A DNA stretch of 64,000 nucleotides, from assembly GCF_000004075.3 (NCBI RefSeq), contig NC_026659.2:310001-374000 (forward strand), in the 5' to 3' direction. Positions 1 through 12,257 of this stretch are shown piece after piece (position 1 is the stretch's first letter; the number at the start of each line of letters is the position of its first letter). A program made the position numbers and the translations under genes. Under the pieces are notes generated by a model that was not told the DNA's origin, made no database searches, and was given only the letters and a program-made list of their open reading frames with translations. Source of the DNA: Cucumis sativus. Its lineage: Eukaryota; Streptophyta; Magnoliopsida; Cucurbitales; Cucurbitaceae.

Positions 1-1814
1 TTTACACTAATTTATGTTCTGGTTTTAGATGGTAGGTGGACAAAACTGGCATTTGATTATTGGCATGTAGGAATCATTGATTTTCTACTTTGGTTGAAAT
101 TTAATTAGAGCGTTAGATGGCCTTGGGCTCTTGGTTGTTCACTATTATCTTTTTATTTGGTTTTGCAACACTCATGGAGGATATGTTGTGTGCACTTTTG
201 GAATCGAGCAGTCATTTTGTAGTGAAACTGCAAAGGAAATATTATAGACTATTAGTTATGTGATCTTAAAAAACAAAAAAATTAAGATTTGAAATCGATG
301 ATAAAGAATTGAAGGATTCAAAATGCAAACTTATCTTGATGGAGCCATTTAGATGGTGGTGTTGCTCATGCAGATCATCTTATAGATGTGAGTCTTGTGG
401 TTGGATTTCTTGCTGAGTTGGGTGGGGGAGACACCGATTTGGAGGATGGTGAAAACGTTGCATCAGTTTCTTGTTTCTCAGTTTGGGCTTGTTTATTAGG
501 ATTTTGTCATAAAGTAAGATGGGGGATGGTGAAGTATTGCGTGTATTTCTGGCTGCAATTTGTTTTCAGGCTCTACTATCTAGTTTCTACTTTCTACTCT
601 TAGGCAGCATGGTTATAAGGGCCAAGAGTTAGTTGATAATAAGGAAAGAGCTGTGTTTATAAATTATAAAATTATACAATTAATTGGTTATAATTTTTTT
701 CTTATGAGAAAAATCAGGACCGACCTCCTTTGGACTTCGTTGAATACATGGATGTAGTTTCATTTCTTTTAAAATTTTAAGTAACATTATATAGTAAAAA
801 TTGTAGATGTGCCTAAGGATCTAAACTGTACTACTAATCAATTATCAGGATTTATTTGCATTTATTGAGAAATTTACTGTTGGAGGAGAAATAGTCAGTG
901 TTGGTAAGGGGTTTAAAGTAGAAGATTTTAAAAAAATTTAAATAGTTATAATAATAATAATTATCATTATTTGATATTCATGTGTGTCTAGGCAAGCTTG
1001 CATGCACGAATAGTTAAATTAGAACAACTTCTATTGTAGAACTCTAACACTGTACCCTATCCCTTAATAGTTAGATTGGTTGGTTTTATTATTAAATGTA
1101 GCCTGGAGTAAAGAAATTAAGTCACTAAATGATGAAGACAAAGATGAATTGGAATTTTCATGACATCTAAGTTGTATTTTTATTCAGTACGTGCATCATG
1201 ATTAATGTTTGGGGAGAAAAGCCGCTTTCTTTCGTGTGCTAGTGTCTGTGCTATTTGTGGGTGTTATGGACTAGAGGAATGGTAGGGGGTTTAGGGGGGT
1301 TGAAAAGGGGAGTGGAGGTTTATGGTCTTTTGTTTGTCTTCATGTTTTTCATTGGACTTTGATTTTGTAGACTTTTTTGTAGTTATCCTATGAACATGAT
1401 TTTGTATACTTGAGTCCTTTCTTGCAGAGGGACTTCTCCTTTTTGTGGACTTGGCTTTTTGTATGTCCATGTATTATTCCATTGAGAGAGTTGTTCTTAT
1501 CAAAAAAAAAAAAAAAAAAAATCACGATTAATGTTGATATATACACTAGCGAACAATTGTAATTGATCTATCTAAGTTTCTTTAGCAATTCCCTCTTCTC
1601 AACCTAACCTTCCAAAAAAGATCCATTGTACTGCTTACTCTTGCAGGCAGGTATACTTATAACTTTTAATTTGATTTTGTATCAGGTATCTTAACTTATA
1701 CACCACTTCCTATCGAGAGCAAACGTTTCTTGAGCTGTAGAACCTGATATTATTGGTTGAATTGAAGTTTTTTTAGTTAGGCGTGGTTCTTAAGAGTCAA
1801 ATTCTTAGGGAGTT
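1..1814. other. Spacer and 5' leader upstream of the DnaJ gene
   Basis: No supportable coding gene is seen here. The longest open frames (about 70 codons around 388-603) have no recognisable domain and no intron structure linking them to anything. The tract is AT-rich and holds one short retroposon insertion at 1210-1521, listed separately. The last 150-250 bases before 1815 probably form the 5' leader of the J-domain gene. No convincing TATA box or transcription start could be fixed. Confidence 0.5.
1210..1521 (+). mobile_element. Short non-LTR retroposon insertion with poly(A) tail and target-site duplication
   Basis: A G-rich block followed by a T-rich block ends in a run of about 20 A (1502-1521). 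It is bracketed by a near-perfect 14-base direct repeat: TCATGATTAATGTT at 1196-1209 and TCACGATTAATGTT at 1522-1535. A poly(A) 3' end plus a short target-site duplication is the hallmark of LINE-mediated insertion. No reverse-transcriptase coding is visible in about 310 bases, so this is a SINE, a strongly 5'-truncated LINE, or a processed transcript. The T-rich 3' part, ending just before the A-run in a short ATTGAGAGAG stretch, resembles plant LINE 3' ends (from memory). Confidence 0.65.
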
Positions 1815-4094
1815 ATGGAGTGCAACAAAGATGAGGCAGCCAGAGCAAAAGAAATTGCTGAGAGAAAATTTACAGAGAGAAATTATTCTGCTGCAAAGAA
1901 GTTTGTTTTGAAGGCTCAAAATTTGTACCCTGGACTTGATGGTCTCTCTCAAATGATGACGACTCTCGAAGTGTATATCTCTGCAGAGAATAAGATAAAT
2001 GGAGAGACGGATTGGTATGGGATACTCGGTGTGAACCACTTGGCCGATGATGATACTATTAGGAAACAATATAGAAAGCTGGCTCTTGTTCTTCATCCTG
2101 ATAAAAACAAGTCACTTGGTGCGGAGGGTGCATTTAAATTGGTTTCAGAGGCCTGGAGTTTGTTATCTGATAAGGCAAAGCGATTGGCTTATAATCAGAA
2201 GAGGGACCTGAAAGGAGGTCGACAGAAAACTCCTACTCACTCTCATAGTACTTCAGCGCCGGCAAGTGCAAATGGCTTTCAAAATTTTAAGAATGCTGCT
2301 CCAAATGCAAGGAACGTTCAAACTAAGGTCCAGGTAGGACCTACTACTCCATTTCAGCCTTCTCTTAGAAAACCAGAGACTTTTTGGACTCTTTGTAATC
2401 GATGCAAGACACATTATGAGTACCTTAGAGTCTATCTAAATCACACTCTCCTTTGTCCTAATTGTCATGAAGCTTTTTTAGCTGTAGAGAAGGCTCCACC
2501 CCCAAATGTATTCAAGTCACCTAGTTGGTCTTCTCAGCAGCAGCAGCAGCATCAAAATTCTAGACAGCATCCTGTCAGTAGCAATACCTATGGTACTGGA
2601 AGAAATGCTAAAAATCCTGATACTGGGCATTCTGTGGGTGTTAATTCAGTTGATAATACAAACTTCCATTGGGGTCCTTCTTCCAGGACAACTGGTACTG
2701 GTAGCAACTTTTCGTCAGCTTCCGCACAAGCTGCAAATTTTGTTCAACAAGCAAGTGAGAAAGTGAAGAGAGATCGTGATGAAACACAGGCATCACTTGA
2801 AGTGGAGAGGAGTCATTTGACCTCTTCAAAGAAGAAAAGAACTGATGGAATTAACAACTTTGGGGTCCACGTGGCAAATCAAATTGTCAGAGGTGACGGA
2901 TCAGCTGGTGATGGTTTACCTGAATCAAGGAAGAGTTATTCTGATTCTCAAAAATTTCATAGTTTTTATGGTGCATTTAACAGGAACAATAGCCAGAGAG
3001 AGTTGTCAATCTTTGAAATTCGAAACATGCTAATGGACAAGGCTCGAGCTGAAATACGTAAGAAACTTAAAGAATGGAGGTCAATGGCTGAAAAGGCAAC
3101 TTTAAATAAACAGTCAAAGAAGCAAAAGAGTGTATTGAATGATGGAACTCATGATATAAAAATCAATGGTAAATCTTCTGCAAATGGTAAAGGATGGCAT
3201 GGGAGGAAGCCTGAGTCAGACTCTTTAGCTGGTAAAAATACAGGCAGTGCGAAGGATCCTATCACAATTAATGTTCCAGATCCTGATTTTCACAATTTTG
3301 ACTTGGACCGAGCCGAAAGTTCATTTGGGGATGATCAAGTCTGGGCATGTTATGATGATGATGATGGAATGCCTCGTTTCTATGCTCGAATTCACAAGGT
3401 GATTTCCAGAAAACCATTCAGAATGCGTATCAGTTGGCTCAATTCGAGAAGCAACACTGAGATTGGCCCGATGGACTGGATAGGTTCAGGGTTCACAAAA
3501 ACCTGTGGGGATTTTAGAATTGGAAGGCATGAAGTCACAAGATCATTGAACTCTTTCTCGCATAAGGTATGCTGGGCAAAAGGTTTACGAGGTGTGATTC
3601 GGATATTTCCTCAGAAGGGTGAAGTTTGGGCTCTTTATAGAAACTGGTCTGTAGATTGGAATAAAGACACTTCAGAAGAAATGGTACACAAGTACGATAT
3701 GGTAGAAGTGCTTGATGATTTTAATGAAGAACAAGGTGTGTCTGTTGCTCCTCTTGTTAAGGTTATTGGTTTCAGGACAGTGTTCCGTACACACATGGAC
3801 CCAAAAGAAGTGAGGAAGATCCCTAAAGAAGAGATGTTTCGCTTCTCCCATCAGGTCCCCAATTACTTACTTACGGGAGAAGAAGCTCAAAATGCTCCAA
3901 AGGGTTGTCGAGAATTGGATCCAGCAGCAACACCTTTGGAGCTCCTCCAGATTGATGCAGAATCAAATCAGGCAACGACAAAGGAGACTCGGGTAAAAAC
4001 TGAAGAAGCAATATCTTGTATTAACGAGGAAAATGTAGTTAATGAGGTGGAAGACACTTTGGAAGCTAGGAAGGTAGATAACCCAGGAAGATGA
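1815..4094 (+). CDS. J-domain (DnaJ) protein with C-terminal DUF3444
   Basis: A single uninterrupted exon encodes 759 residues. An N-terminal helical segment (about 1-60) precedes a J domain at about 66-131 with the intact HPD tripeptide at 94-96, which stimulates the ATPase of Hsp70 partners. A zinc-ribbon-like segment follows, with CNRC at 194-197 and CPNC at 214-217. A low-complexity Ser/Gln/Asn-rich linker with basic stretches (about 230-480) leads to a DUF3444 region at about 490-710 (WACYDDDDGMPRFYARI, WALYRNWS and similar blocks). This order, J domain then zinc ribbon then DUF3444, is typical of a plant-specific, mostly intronless J-protein family whose clients are largely unknown; many members are predicted nuclear. 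ATG 1815 is the first ATG of the frame and the J domain starts soon after. The stop is TGA at 4092-4094. Confidence 0.93.
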   Translation: MECNKDEAARAKEIAERKFTERNYSAAKKFVLKAQNLYPGLDGLSQMMTTLEVYISAENKINGETDWYGILGVNHLADDDTIRKQYRKLALVLHPDKNKSLGAEGAFKLVSEAWSLLSDKAKRLAYNQKRDLKGGRQKTPTHSHSTSAPASANGFQNFKNAAPNARNVQTKVQVGPTTPFQPSLRKPETFWTLCNRCKTHYEYLRVYLNHTLLCPNCHEAFLAVEKAPPPNVFKSPSWSSQQQQQHQNSRQHPVSSNTYGTGRNAKNPDTGHSVGVNSVDNTNFHWGPSSRTTGTGSNFSSASAQAANFVQQASEKVKRDRDETQASLEVERSHLTSSKKKRTDGINNFGVHVANQIVRGDGSAGDGLPESRKSYSDSQKFHSFYGAFNRNNSQRELSIFEIRNMLMDKARAEIRKKLKEWRSMAEKATLNKQSKKQKSVLNDGTHDIKINGKSSANGKGWHGRKPESDSLAGKNTGSAKDPITINVPDPDFHNFDLDRAESSFGDDQVWACYDDDDGMPRFYARIHKVISRKPFRMRISWLNSRSNTEIGPMDWIGSGFTKTCGDFRIGRHEVTRSLNSFSHKVCWAKGLRGVIRIFPQKGEVWALYRNWSVDWNKDTSEEMVHKYDMVEVLDDFNEEQGVSVAPLVKVIGFRTVFRTHMDPKEVRKIPKEEMFRFSHQVPNYLLTGEEAQNAPKGCRELDPAATPLELLQIDAESNQATTKETRVKTEEAISCINEENVVNEVEDTLEARKVDNPGR

Positions 4095-4932
4095 ACAAAC
4101 TATGATGTCTGGTGATGTTGCCTTCCAGAGTAGCTAAGGAAGCTGATATGGCAGATGATGCCAACAAAAGTGAATCAACTAAATGGGGAGATTGCTCGAG
4201 GTATACAATAGGTGCATTTTTTGAATTCTGTCTGACCAAAATTGTAGAGAATTTCTTGCTTTTGTTTGGACTGGATCCATAGTTGCTCCAATTGTTTATT
4301 GGTTTTGTGGCTTTGTACTTGGGACAGTGGAATCTCTTTAGTCTTATCGAGGAATTCATCGATGATGACCGCCATACTTGGGACAAAAATGAGATCCAGC
4401 TTTTCTCTACTTACCTGAAATTTTTGAGGGTCTTGTCATATGTGGCTTCTCAGCACTTAATTGACTAGACCCAGTTCTTAAATGCTTCATTTGAGGCTCA
4501 CGTTTATACTTTTGGTTCATATTCCTTTCTCTTGTAAGGATCCTTTAAAATATGTTTTTCTCTCTTCCTTATTGAAGTATCTTTTAGACAAACTGCAAAA
4601 TGAGAGCTCCATCAGTATATTTCAGTCTTTGTTGGTTAATTTCCTTTCCCCTCGCTTGAACGTACCAGAAAATAGGTGATTAGGTACAAGTAAAATCATC
4701 AAACAAGAAGTAGATTCGGAACTATTATATGTATGTATTGGATACATTGTAAAGTTACCAAAAAAAAAAAGTTCAAGAAACTTTCATATTGTCGTAGCTA
4801 CATGTACTGTAACTCTTCAGGATCATAGCTACTAGTATTGCTACGGGAAAAGATCAGCAGTCATATGGCAATATTTAATGATTCATTGCACATACCCATA
4901 AAAGTCATTTTATATGCAAATTTGTTGATGCG

Positions 4933-4957
4933 TCATTGCACATACTATGTGCAATGA
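4933..4957. repeat. Perfect 12-bp inverted repeat with 1-nt centre
   Basis: TCATTGCACATA is followed by one base and then its exact reverse complement. The arm CATTGCACATAC also occurs as a direct repeat about 50 bases upstream, near 4886. The element lies beyond the J-domain gene. It could be a cruciform or foldback remnant, and no function is evident. Confidence 0.6.
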
Positions 4958-7900
4958 TACAACCATGAATATACACCATTCATACATGTGATGCATCAAA
5001 TTTACACACATGTTTCCAGTCTGTGTACATCCAGACGTTGTTGGAAAGTTTAAGTTTTGCAGGTATGTATCAGTTAAAACGGCTTCTTGGTGAACGTACG
5101 GAGGGGAAGAGCGAACATCGTAAAGGTTAGCCAACAGCCAACCTTTATAATAAACTATCTTCAGCAAATAGCAGTGGAGGAATTTCATAATGGCTCCATG
5201 GCAAAATATCTTAATGGCTGTGACTGCATGTGCTTTACTGCCTATTTTTCTTTATATTAGTTAAATACCAAAAAATTTCTTCTTTGTTGCAAATTATGAC
5301 ACGTAATTAGTCTTTGTTGGGCACTTTACACCAATAATCTCACGGATGAAGATTTGCAGTCTATAAAATTTAGTACTGATCTCACTAGTTTATAACTGAT
5401 TGGTGCCGCGAATTGGAGAATTGATACTTAATCTTTGTGCGTTTTAGTGATTGTCCAATTAAGTAGAGACTTGAGAATCATAGGATGCATTGAAGATTTT
5501 TTTTTGCTCGACATTTTCTATTAGATTGCAGAGACAAATGGCAAATTTAAATCTAATGTTATGGATTTCTTTTGAGCGAATCAGCACTCTTTCTTTGGGT
5601 TGTATATCCATGTATTGGCCACTGTGTCAATAGCATTTTATTTGCTTTATTCAATAGTGGTTCGTTTCCATCTGTGCTATTAATTTAATACGTTATTCAG
5701 TTTAGATCTTTATGCATTTGTTATACATGGTGGTGCTGTGGGAGCTCTTTCTTTCTCCTAAATAATTGCTTCAAATATGCAATCATTCATTTAGGTTGCT
5801 TTATTTCTCCATTTTAATTCCACGAATACCATTTAAATCAGCTGTTTAATATTGTGAGATTTTTTCTTTTCTTTTCTGAATATTTGATTAGAAAAGAACA
5901 AAGCTAAATCATTTACTCTTGTATCTTTGGGAATGTTGTTTCTAAATAAATTGCACTTAGATCATTGTTTTTTGCATTCTTGCATGTGTATAATTATAAT
6001 GCTTCTCTTTTCTTTTTCATATTACTTTTTTTTTTCTTTTCTTTATACTTGTCACAGTGGGAGTTGCTGCACTATCCCTTCTGGAAATTAGAGATTGACA
6101 GGTGTCTGACATGAGGAATTTCAAGTACAATAATGAGAGGGTTTGGCTTTTTGTTTCTTTTATTAGTGAAAAATTCTTCATCTTTAACTGGAGAATGATG
6201 CTTTTGGTTGTAGAAGAAGAGTGAGGATATATTCAGTCTCACTTTCTGTCTGAGGAACCATTACTCTTCAATTTCTTAGTAACTTTCATATGACCATCCA
6301 AAGTAGTTTTTGCCTTTGAATTTCTCATTATTCATTTATCCATAGTCACTTTCATATTTTTGGCAACTTCCATTTTCATTGATAGTTGCACTTACTAAGC
6401 TGGGACCTACTTCAAGGCTTGAAAGAGCATCTTGCTTGTGGGAATTTGTAGATGTTAATGTGTATATAATACATATATGTATATATGTACTTGGATATCC
6501 ATGGGTATGATTAAAGATTGACATTGATATGTTTGATATACAGTGGGAAATGTTAATTAAATGTTTAGAGTAATTTAGCAAATGGAGTACTGATGGATGT
6601 GATAATAACAAAGGATCAGTTTTTATTTGGTTAAGTGGTAAGTTTAGTTTTTTTCCTTAGGATTTGAATTATGAATTTGTGGTGGTTGCCAGTTGAATTA
6701 TGCTCGTTTTGCTTCGACTTTGATAAAGTTAGATGAACAGATTCGTACAAATTATAATTATAAAAGGTAGTTCTTATATTCCAAAGATTTCGAATATTTT
6801 TTATGGGTTATTGAACATTTTAGTATTTTATATGTATGGTGAATCTCTCCATGTACCCCAAGTTTTCAAATAAGTATTTAAACTTTTAAATTAGTATTCA
6901 ATAGATCTTAGTTTTATATTTAAAAGCCTAGATTGTTGACTAGTTCAAACATTTGATGGTGTGTTTTATTAGTGGAATATTTTATATTTAAAAGCCTAAT
7001 GGATTAATGTATGTATGAAATTTACTAAAATCTAATAGTAATAGTATCACAACCCAACTAAACTATTGCAAATTTTAAAGTAACAAGGTCTAAACTATTA
7101 TTATTATATATTAGAACCCATAAATTTTTTGTTTAGTACAAAATCTAAAGACTTAATTAATTGTCATTAAATTTTTAAAAAATCATATCTTGACATATAA
7201 AGTCTAAATTGTTATATTAAATCAAAGTCTTTGATTGGCTAGTTCTTTTTTGTTGTCCCAATTCTATTCCTTATATGTGTGATCAATGCAATAGAAATCA
7301 AGATTTAAAGATATAAGTTATTGGTTTTAATAGGATATGAAGTGAATATAGAGGAAAAAGGTTAAAGTGTTGGCATCCACGTGACGAATGTGTACATTAA
7401 AGGTTGATAAAGATGTTTATTTTATAAAAATAATTGTGTAGATTACACTCAGGTTTTCATAAGATTCTTGACCTAATTAAATAGTTTATGTAGTAGGGAA
7501 TGATTGTGATATTGAAACAACTTTAAACCAAGACTTTGAGGTTACTCACCACACAATATCGGATCATACTTGCACACGAGGCATGTGTGGCACATGGCAC
7601 ATTAGTTTCGACATCAACTTCCCCAAAACTGACGTATCAATTTGGGCTTGACTTAAGCTAACACTCACTCTTGAAACATTGTTATCTTCTTGATCTTATT
7701 TCTTATGTTCCCATTTTATGTTGATTCTCCCGTTCAGTTCAGAATCACTTAACATTCGCTTTTCTTTTTTTTTCGCATTCAAGTTAGAGTTTGTTGTTCA
7801 ACTATTCATTGTAATGGGTCAAGCCTTTGAGAACTTAACTAAGGAGTACGATTTTTCCTTCTAATGTGCCAATGTTTGCAATACCCATTGTGTGATCTAT

Positions 7901-9457
7901 CTCGGTTTTGGAAATTGTTGGACTATCTTCTTTACATTTTTCAATCCACAATAATATCAAAATATTGTTGATCTATCAATTCATTTAGACTTAATCAAAT
8001 TTGATTCGTTGTACTAACCGACGACTTAAATGAACGATCACTCGTTTTTCTCTTAATACAAAAGTGAGATCCTAAACTTTTATATATCTATGAAACTTCA
8101 AATCATTTCCCGATTTGGGTAAGAAATTTAAAACCCCTTCCATGTGTGAGTGTGACTTTAGCTATTAAAGGAAATCAATTAAAGTGTCCAAAAGCTCATA
8201 ATTCAACCAACTCGTCAAATTTGGAATAAAGACTAACATCACATGTCTACATTTTTTTTCCAAGTAGGATATTTGAAATTTTGACATTATTTTTATCCAT
8301 AACCACATATTTCAAATTAGTTGAATTATTTTCAAGTTGATCAGTCGTATATCGACATTAGTGTCAGTCAAGTCATGCACAAATAATTAGTAACATCACG
8401 ATGTTGTTCAATGCAACCATTTGAAAGCTTTTAGTATCTTGTCATTTTGATAGTTTGATACAATGATATCTTCGACTCAACCATTTAAGTAAGAAATTTT
8501 AAAAACTAAAAACGAAATGATCACAATAGTTTTCTTTTTATTTTTGTTTCTTCTTAAAGCAAAGCTAGTTTATTAATAATAGTCTATTTATTTTTTCTAC
8601 CTAAAAATGTTGACCATGATTTAAAAAGGAGTTTTTTCAAAAAAAAAAAAAAAAATTGACAAACTATCTACACTCCATACAAAAAAAACCCTGAAGAAGA
8701 GGGAGTTATCAGTCCCGCAAAACAAATTGACATATAAGTTCTAGGATTTTTGCGTACTGAGTTTTTTTTTTTTTTCCTCTCAAATTCTTCACGTAAAATT
8801 CTCTTTTAATTAGTTCCCACAAACCAATCTCAACTCAGAGAACAGAGAGGTCTTCGAGTGGTAGTATCCAATTTGAAGTTTTAGTAGATACATAGTTGAC
8901 AACGGACGTAAGTTTTCATCAAGGCATCTTTATTTTTAATTTTATAAGTATACTTAGCCTTTACACTATAGAAATTTTATCTGTATTTATCAATATAATT
9001 GTTATTTTTAAATTCCAAAATAAATCATTTTATGTAAAATCATCGACACAAAGCTCTAATCCATTCAATTGGTATCAAAGCTTGACTAAGATATATAAAG
9101 TGTAAATATTTGGTAAAATATTCTAATTTGAAAAATTCTCAATTAATAAATTAAAACTCTATAAATTGTTGTGTGTATAATTATATACACTAAAAGAATC
9201 CAAAACTAATAAATATATTTCAAAATCTTGACTAAGATATATGAATTATGAATAAGAACATTAGCCTTTGAAAACTTATTATTTTGGTTCATAAAAGAAA
9301 AAAAAATGTTAAAATTCCCAAAGGGACAAAAGTTGACCAAACAAATCAATTTCACAAAGATTAGAAAAAAAAAATTATTAAGAAAAGGATAAAAGTGTTT
9401 ATTAATTTATTAATGAGAAGGGAGCCATAAATATCTAACTCAAACAAAAAATATCAA

Positions 9458-9618
9458 CTACCGTTAACGGTAGCAAACGGCGACGTTTGAGCAACGGTTT
9501 GGAAGACGAATAACCGCCGACAAGAAAAACGTAATTGTTTTCTTATTTTTTATTATTTTTTATTTATTTTTTCAGTTAAAAAAATAAAATTCAACTTTCT
9601 ATTTTTACCCAACGGTTA
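9458..9618 (+). promoter_or_regulatory. Cluster of AACGG (MSA-like / MYB) motifs upstream of the PYL gene
   Basis: A perfect 16-base palindrome CTACCGTTAACGGTAG lies at 9458-9473. Further AACGG cores occur at 9476-9480 and near 9495, and CCCAACGGTTA at 9608-9618 fits the published M-phase-specific activator consensus YCYAACGGYYA. AACGG is the core bound by plant three-repeat MYB (MYB3R) proteins. The cluster lies about 0.6-0.75 kb before the PYL start codon, with no other gene nearby on that side. Its use in this promoter is inference only. Confidence 0.4.
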
Positions 9619-10223
9619 AAGATAACGACGAGAAAAGTCGGTAATAAAAAGGTAAGGGTATAAGGCGTAATTAGAGGAGAAAAGTAGGGGTAGTTTGGAG
9701 ATGGGGAATTTAGTTGTGTCATTAACAAGAGATTATTAATATATTAATGTTAATAATATAGGGAAAAAAGGGAGTGTTAATTTAATTAATTAATTAATTA
9801 AGAGGGAAATTTTATATGAAGCGGTAAAGAGGAGGAGGAGAAGGAGACGAAGAAGGAAGAGACGAAGAAGGTTTGAGGCAAAGTTTGATCGGTCGTCTAT
9901 TATGGTGGTGAGTCTCCGGTGGCCGTTTTTTGAGTGAAAACCAAATCTCGATTGTGTTTCTGACGGAGATTTTGTGTTTATCGAGTCTTTATGCCGGCGA
10001 TTGGATCTTCCGGTTGCCGGCGATTGAGCGAGGACTTGGATTGTGTAGATTGATGTGATGATTTGACCTCAGTTTTTTTTTTTTTTTTGTTTTTTGGTTA
10101 TACAGAGAGAGTCAGAGAGTTGAATTTTTCGGTTTCGTTTCGTTTTGTTTAAGTAACGAGGAGGGAGGAAGGAGGAAAAGTGGTTTGGTCTTGTTGTGTG
10201 GAGGAGGAGAATCAGAAGCGAAA

Positions 10224-12257
10224 ATGAATGGAAACAGCACTGGGAATGGGAATGGGAATGTAGGAGGATTGAGTAACGCGGAGTGGGAGCTTATTAGGAG
10301 GTACCATAGGAACGAGCCTGCTGAGAATCAGTGCACCTCTCGGCTAGTTAAACGCATTAAAGCTCCTGTTCCTCTTGTAAATCTTCTTCACTCTCTATCT
10401 CTGTTCATTTTAAATTTCTGTTGCTAAAGATGCATTTCTTCAATTCTTTTGGTTTTTTGTGCGTTATTTATCGTTTTTAAATCTTGGTTTACTTCTCAAC
10501 ACTAATTGTCTAAGAGATTTCCATATTTGGAGGATCTAACCGATCGGTTTGGCGTCAGTTGGTGCTGTGTATGTATCATGATAATTTATATTTTATTTTA
10601 TTGGCTTAATTGTTTCTGTTGGTTTTTACATCCTTCTTGTGTTTATATGGGAATCTGAATGTCCATGCATTATAACTTAATTGTCGACACGGTTCCTTCC
10701 TTACCTTTTTTGGGCAAAGGAGACATTATCTTCTGGGGATGATTTAAGAAACAGCATTTGGAGAACTCGGAAGCAGAGTATAATAGCAATTCTAAATGAG
10801 TCAGCTGCTAACAAGAGGTTCTTTTCATGAATTTTGGAGTTTGGTTTCTGCAGGTAGTTTTTGCAAAAGAAAGTGGAAGGTATAGTATTACTCAACTTCA
10901 AGTAAAAAGTGTGTATTCATTGCATCACTAGGAACTAGTGAACTGCGGTTGCTTTATGTTTTCATTTGTTCTATGGCTGAGATCATATGGAAAGTTTTTG
11001 GAGTTATTCAATCTTGGAAAGTGAACTATTATAGAAGGTCTTTTGATCCTATTCGAACAACAAAGGTGCAAGTTCGTAATAAGAATTATGGGGATAGTGG
11101 TATATTGTTATAATTTGGGTTATTGAATTATTTCCTTCATTCTGTACTGAATTGGAATATTTCATCTCCAGGTATGGTCTCTGGTAAGGAGGTTTGATCA
11201 ACCACAAAGATACAAACCTTTTGTTAGCAGATGTGTTTTGAAGGGAAACCTTGAAATCGGGACTCTCAGAGAAGTTGATGTGAAATCAGGGCTTCCTGCC
11301 ACTACGAGTACAGAGAGATTGGAACTCCTTGATGATGATAACCACATCCTTAGCATGAGAATTGTTGGTGGAGATCATAGACTAAAGGTACGGGGTATTT
11401 TATCTGTACTATTTTGTTTGAGAACTTCATGGCCCTTCCTGATATTGGCTGAACGTATGCAATTTTTTTTCCTTCTAAGGTGAAAATAATTGTCCTGTGC
11501 GTTCTCAAAGAAAGTAGGCATGAGAACGTTTTGTATTAATTCATAATTTTCTGAGATTTTTATGCTGATATTCATCCTTGAAAGTTTGAAACCTAAATTG
11601 ATCCAAAGTCTCATACTCGCTCAAGAAAAGGAGCCATGGAGAACATTTCTGTTTGAAAATACTTAAACTCCTGATTATGATCATTTTATGGAATTTTTGC
11701 TATGATTTTGTTTCAATATGAGCTTTTGGTAGTCTTTTGTGCCCACAGATAAACAACTCAAGTTGACTTGAATTTTTATCATCCACGTTGCTGTCTGACT
11801 AAAGGATTTAACATGAATCAACACATTATCACGACACTAACTTTGAGAATAATGAATTAAACTGGAAATTCTGTTTTGTTTCTACGACAATATTTTAATG
11901 GGACTGTAATAGATATTAAAGATGTAGGGTTCTCACTTTCTCGTTTGGGGATACCTAGTTAGATGCTTCATTTCGCTCTCTCCATTTTTTAATGTCTAAA
12001 TCAGCAGTAAATCTAAATTATCGGCAAATTTCTTTCAGAATTACTCTTCAATCATCTCCCTGCATCCAGAAATCATTGATGGACGACCAGGAACTTTGGT
12101 AATTGAATCATTTGTGGTAGATGTGCCTGAAGGAAACACGAAGGATGAGACTTGCTACTTTGTGGAAGCCTTGATTAAATGCAATCTCAAGTCACTTGCT
12201 GATGTTTCAGAGCGGCTTGCAGTGCAAGATCGCACTGAGCCCCTTGATAGGATCTAA
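10224..12257 (+). CDS. Abscisic-acid receptor, PYL8/PYL9-type (START-like fold)
   Basis: Three exons (10224-10376, 11172-11387, 12039-12257) join to give 195 residues; both introns are phase 0. The protein is a cytosolic/nuclear PYR/PYL/RCAR receptor that binds ABA and then inhibits clade A PP2C phosphatases, releasing SnRK2 kinases. Visible family marks are the ABA-carboxylate lysine in RYKPF (Lys66), the gate loop SGLPA (90-94), the latch HRL (120-122) and the C-terminal helix block [19 protein letters not shown]. The motifs [18 protein letters not shown] and [10 protein letters not shown] place it in the monomeric PYL7-10 subfamily. ATG 10224 is used because the upstream in-frame codon is TTG and the Asn/Gly-rich start is typical of a variable N-terminus. 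A long purine-rich leader precedes it. I could not tell PYL8 from PYL9 or PYL10 with confidence. Confidence 0.95.

Larger units (their letters stand above)
4095..10223. other. 3' UTR and 6 kb intergenic region upstream of the PYL gene
   Basis: The first 500-700 bases probably carry the 3' UTR of the J-domain gene. The remainder is AT-rich with no credible gene; short open frames near 4910-5188, 6336-6611 and 8896-9105 have no recognisable content. Visible structure includes a 12-bp stem hairpin at 4933-4957, a degenerate LTR-retrotransposon primer-binding-site-like motif at 9070-9081, and an AACGG-rich promoter block at 9458-9618. A purine-rich GA leader at about 9826-9880 is the likely 5' UTR of the PYL gene. 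Part of 6850-7200 resembles a dispersed AT-rich repeat seen elsewhere in the window. Confidence 0.5.

Noticed and set aside
388-603. 71-codon + strand frame
   Set aside because: No recognised motif, no nearby exon partner, AT-rich context.
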